From Cytophagales bacterium (GTDB lineage: Bacteria > Bacteroidota > Bacteroidia > Cytophagales > 172606-1), in NCBI GenBank assembly GCA_025455595.1, contig JALOMD010000245.1, positions 1-5,599 on the forward strand: a DNA stretch of 5,599 nt. Reading direction: 5' to 3'. Both the position numbers and the translations under genes were made by a program. Each line of letters opens with the position of its first letter. The first letter of the stretch is position 1. The notes under the pieces are model-generated. The model made no database searches. It was not told the DNA's origin and worked only from the letters and a program-made list of their open reading frames with translations. Positions 4,919 to 5,599 of this stretch are shown piece after piece.

Positions 4919-5599
4919 CTACAGTTCAAAGTTGAACCCGCTGGCAATCAGGGATTCGTAGCGGGCCTTGTCGAACTTGAACAACTGCGCAGCGCGGTGG
5001 GCCACCCCGGCCTGCTTCTCGTCAAGGGCGATGAGCAGGTTCATCTTCAGGATTTTCTTGCGGAAGTTGCGTTTGTCCAGCGAAGTGCCCAAGACAGCCT
5101 CGTAGAGGTGCTGCAGTTCGGAAAGGGTGAATTTTTCGGGCAGCAGCTCGAAGCCGATGGGTTGGTAACGCACCTTGCCTTTGAGCCGGGCAATGGCCGT
5201 CTGCACAATCTTCTCGTGGTCGAAAGCCAAGTCCTTCGGCACTTCCGACAGGGCGAACCACCGCACGTTGTCGGCATCGGTTCCGGCCTTTACTTTCTGG
5301 TAGTCGGAGAGTTTGAGCAACGCGTAATAGGCCGCCGAAACCGTGCGGCCGCGCGGGTCGCGGCCGGTGTCTCCGAACGTGTAGAGCTGCTCCATGAATA
5401 CGTCCGACAGGCCGGTTTCTTCTTCCAGTTCCCGCTTGGCCGCATGTTCCAGCGACGGATCGGAGTCAATGTCCAGAAACCCGCCCGGCAAGGCCCACTG
5501 TCCTTTGAACGGCTCGCCGCCGCGTTGGATGAGCAGGATTTTCAGTTCGCCGCCGTCGAAGCCGAACAGGATGCAGTCAACCGTGACCGAGGGGCGGGG
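4919..5599 (-). CDS. NUDIX hydrolase with C-terminal winged helix (NrtR-like), 5' end missing
   Basis: Predicted NUDIX-fold protein of the NrtR/ADP-ribose pyrophosphatase-like group. Some members hydrolyse ADP-ribose or related nucleotides; others (NrtR of NAD metabolism, AraR of Bacteroides arabinose use) are transcription repressors. The reading frame runs off the right edge, leaving 226 residues from 'SVTVDCILFGF' onward. Seen: QWALPGGF at visible residues 34-41; the catalytic REUxEExGU core RELEEETGL starting at R56; the group-typical GDTGRDPRGRTVSAAYYALL; and a winged-helix region at about 157-209 (FTLSELQHLYEAVL ... NFRKKILKMNLL ... HRAAQLFKF). The Nudix box has two extra residues between the glycine and REUxEE, and Asp replaces the first box glutamate, but the metal-binding glutamates remain, so hydrolase activity is likely. 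The first apparent start, TTG 5491, is internal, because the conserved strand upstream is clearly coding. No co-transcribed partner is visible, so hydrolase and regulator cannot be told apart. Confidence 0.9.
   Translation of the reverse strand, partial: PRPSVTVDCILFGFDGGELKILLIQRGGEPFKGQWALPGGFLDIDSDPSLEHAAKRELEEETGLSDVFMEQLYTFGDTGRDPRGRTVSAAYYALLKLSDYQKVKAGTDADNVRWFALSEVPKDLAFDHEKIVQTAIARLKGKVRYQPIGFELLPEKFTLSELQHLYEAVLGTSLDKRNFRKKILKMNLLIALDEKQAGVAHRAAQLFKFDKARYESLIASGFNFEL

Noticed and set aside
1..5599. A coherent multi-gene system such as defence island, secretion or biosynthetic cluster
   Set aside because: Genes are on alternating strands, well separated and functionally unrelated; the lone Rpn protein is not accompanied by recognisable defence partners.

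Overview
The window looks like a stretch of chromosome from a moderately GC-rich member of the Bacteroidota; a Saprospiria-like or Cytophagales-like lineage is my guess. Three things point that way. None of the four genes with a visible start has a Shine-Dalgarno sequence, which is typical of that phylum. The protein set fits: a DUF748/AsmA-like envelope protein, a non-heme manganese catalase, an Rpn-type nuclease and a NrtR-like NUDIX protein. The intergenic regions are also full of palindromes. This assignment is inference; no rRNA or other marker gene is present.

Layout, left to right. (1) 62-1147 (+) is a cytoplasmic M19-family dipeptidase with all its zinc-ligand motifs. (2) 1148-1272 is a convergent spacer holding two inverted repeats, one built from 9-base units. 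(3) 1273-2175 (-) is a manganese catalase with the complete dimanganese ligand set. (4) 2176-2372 is a divergent control region with a palindrome and a possible 17-codon leader ORF. (5) 2373-3608 (+) is a membrane-anchored DUF748/AsmA-like protein with a long Lys/Arg/Glu-rich tail. (6) 3609-3789 is a convergent spacer almost filled by a nested palindrome of about 106 bases. (7) 3790-4554 (-) is an Rpn-family PD-(D/E)xK nuclease or putative transposase. (8) 4555-4918 is a gene-free stretch with four tandem heptamers, a perfect 26-bp inverted repeat and a 12-bp perfect hairpin. (9) 4919 to the window edge (-) is a NUDIX hydrolase with a C-terminal winged helix, lacking its N-terminus.

The genes do not form an operon. 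Strands alternate, every intergenic gap exceeds 120 bases, and the functions are unrelated housekeeping, stress or envelope tasks. No coherent multi-gene system such as defence, secretion or biosynthesis is visible. What stands out is the non-coding DNA. A related palindrome, with core TTTTGGGC, a T-rich loop and GCCCAAAA, occurs in all four complete intergenic gaps, usually just past a stop codon. It is interleaved with three other kinds of inverted or tandem repeat, and an Rpn-type nuclease sits among them.
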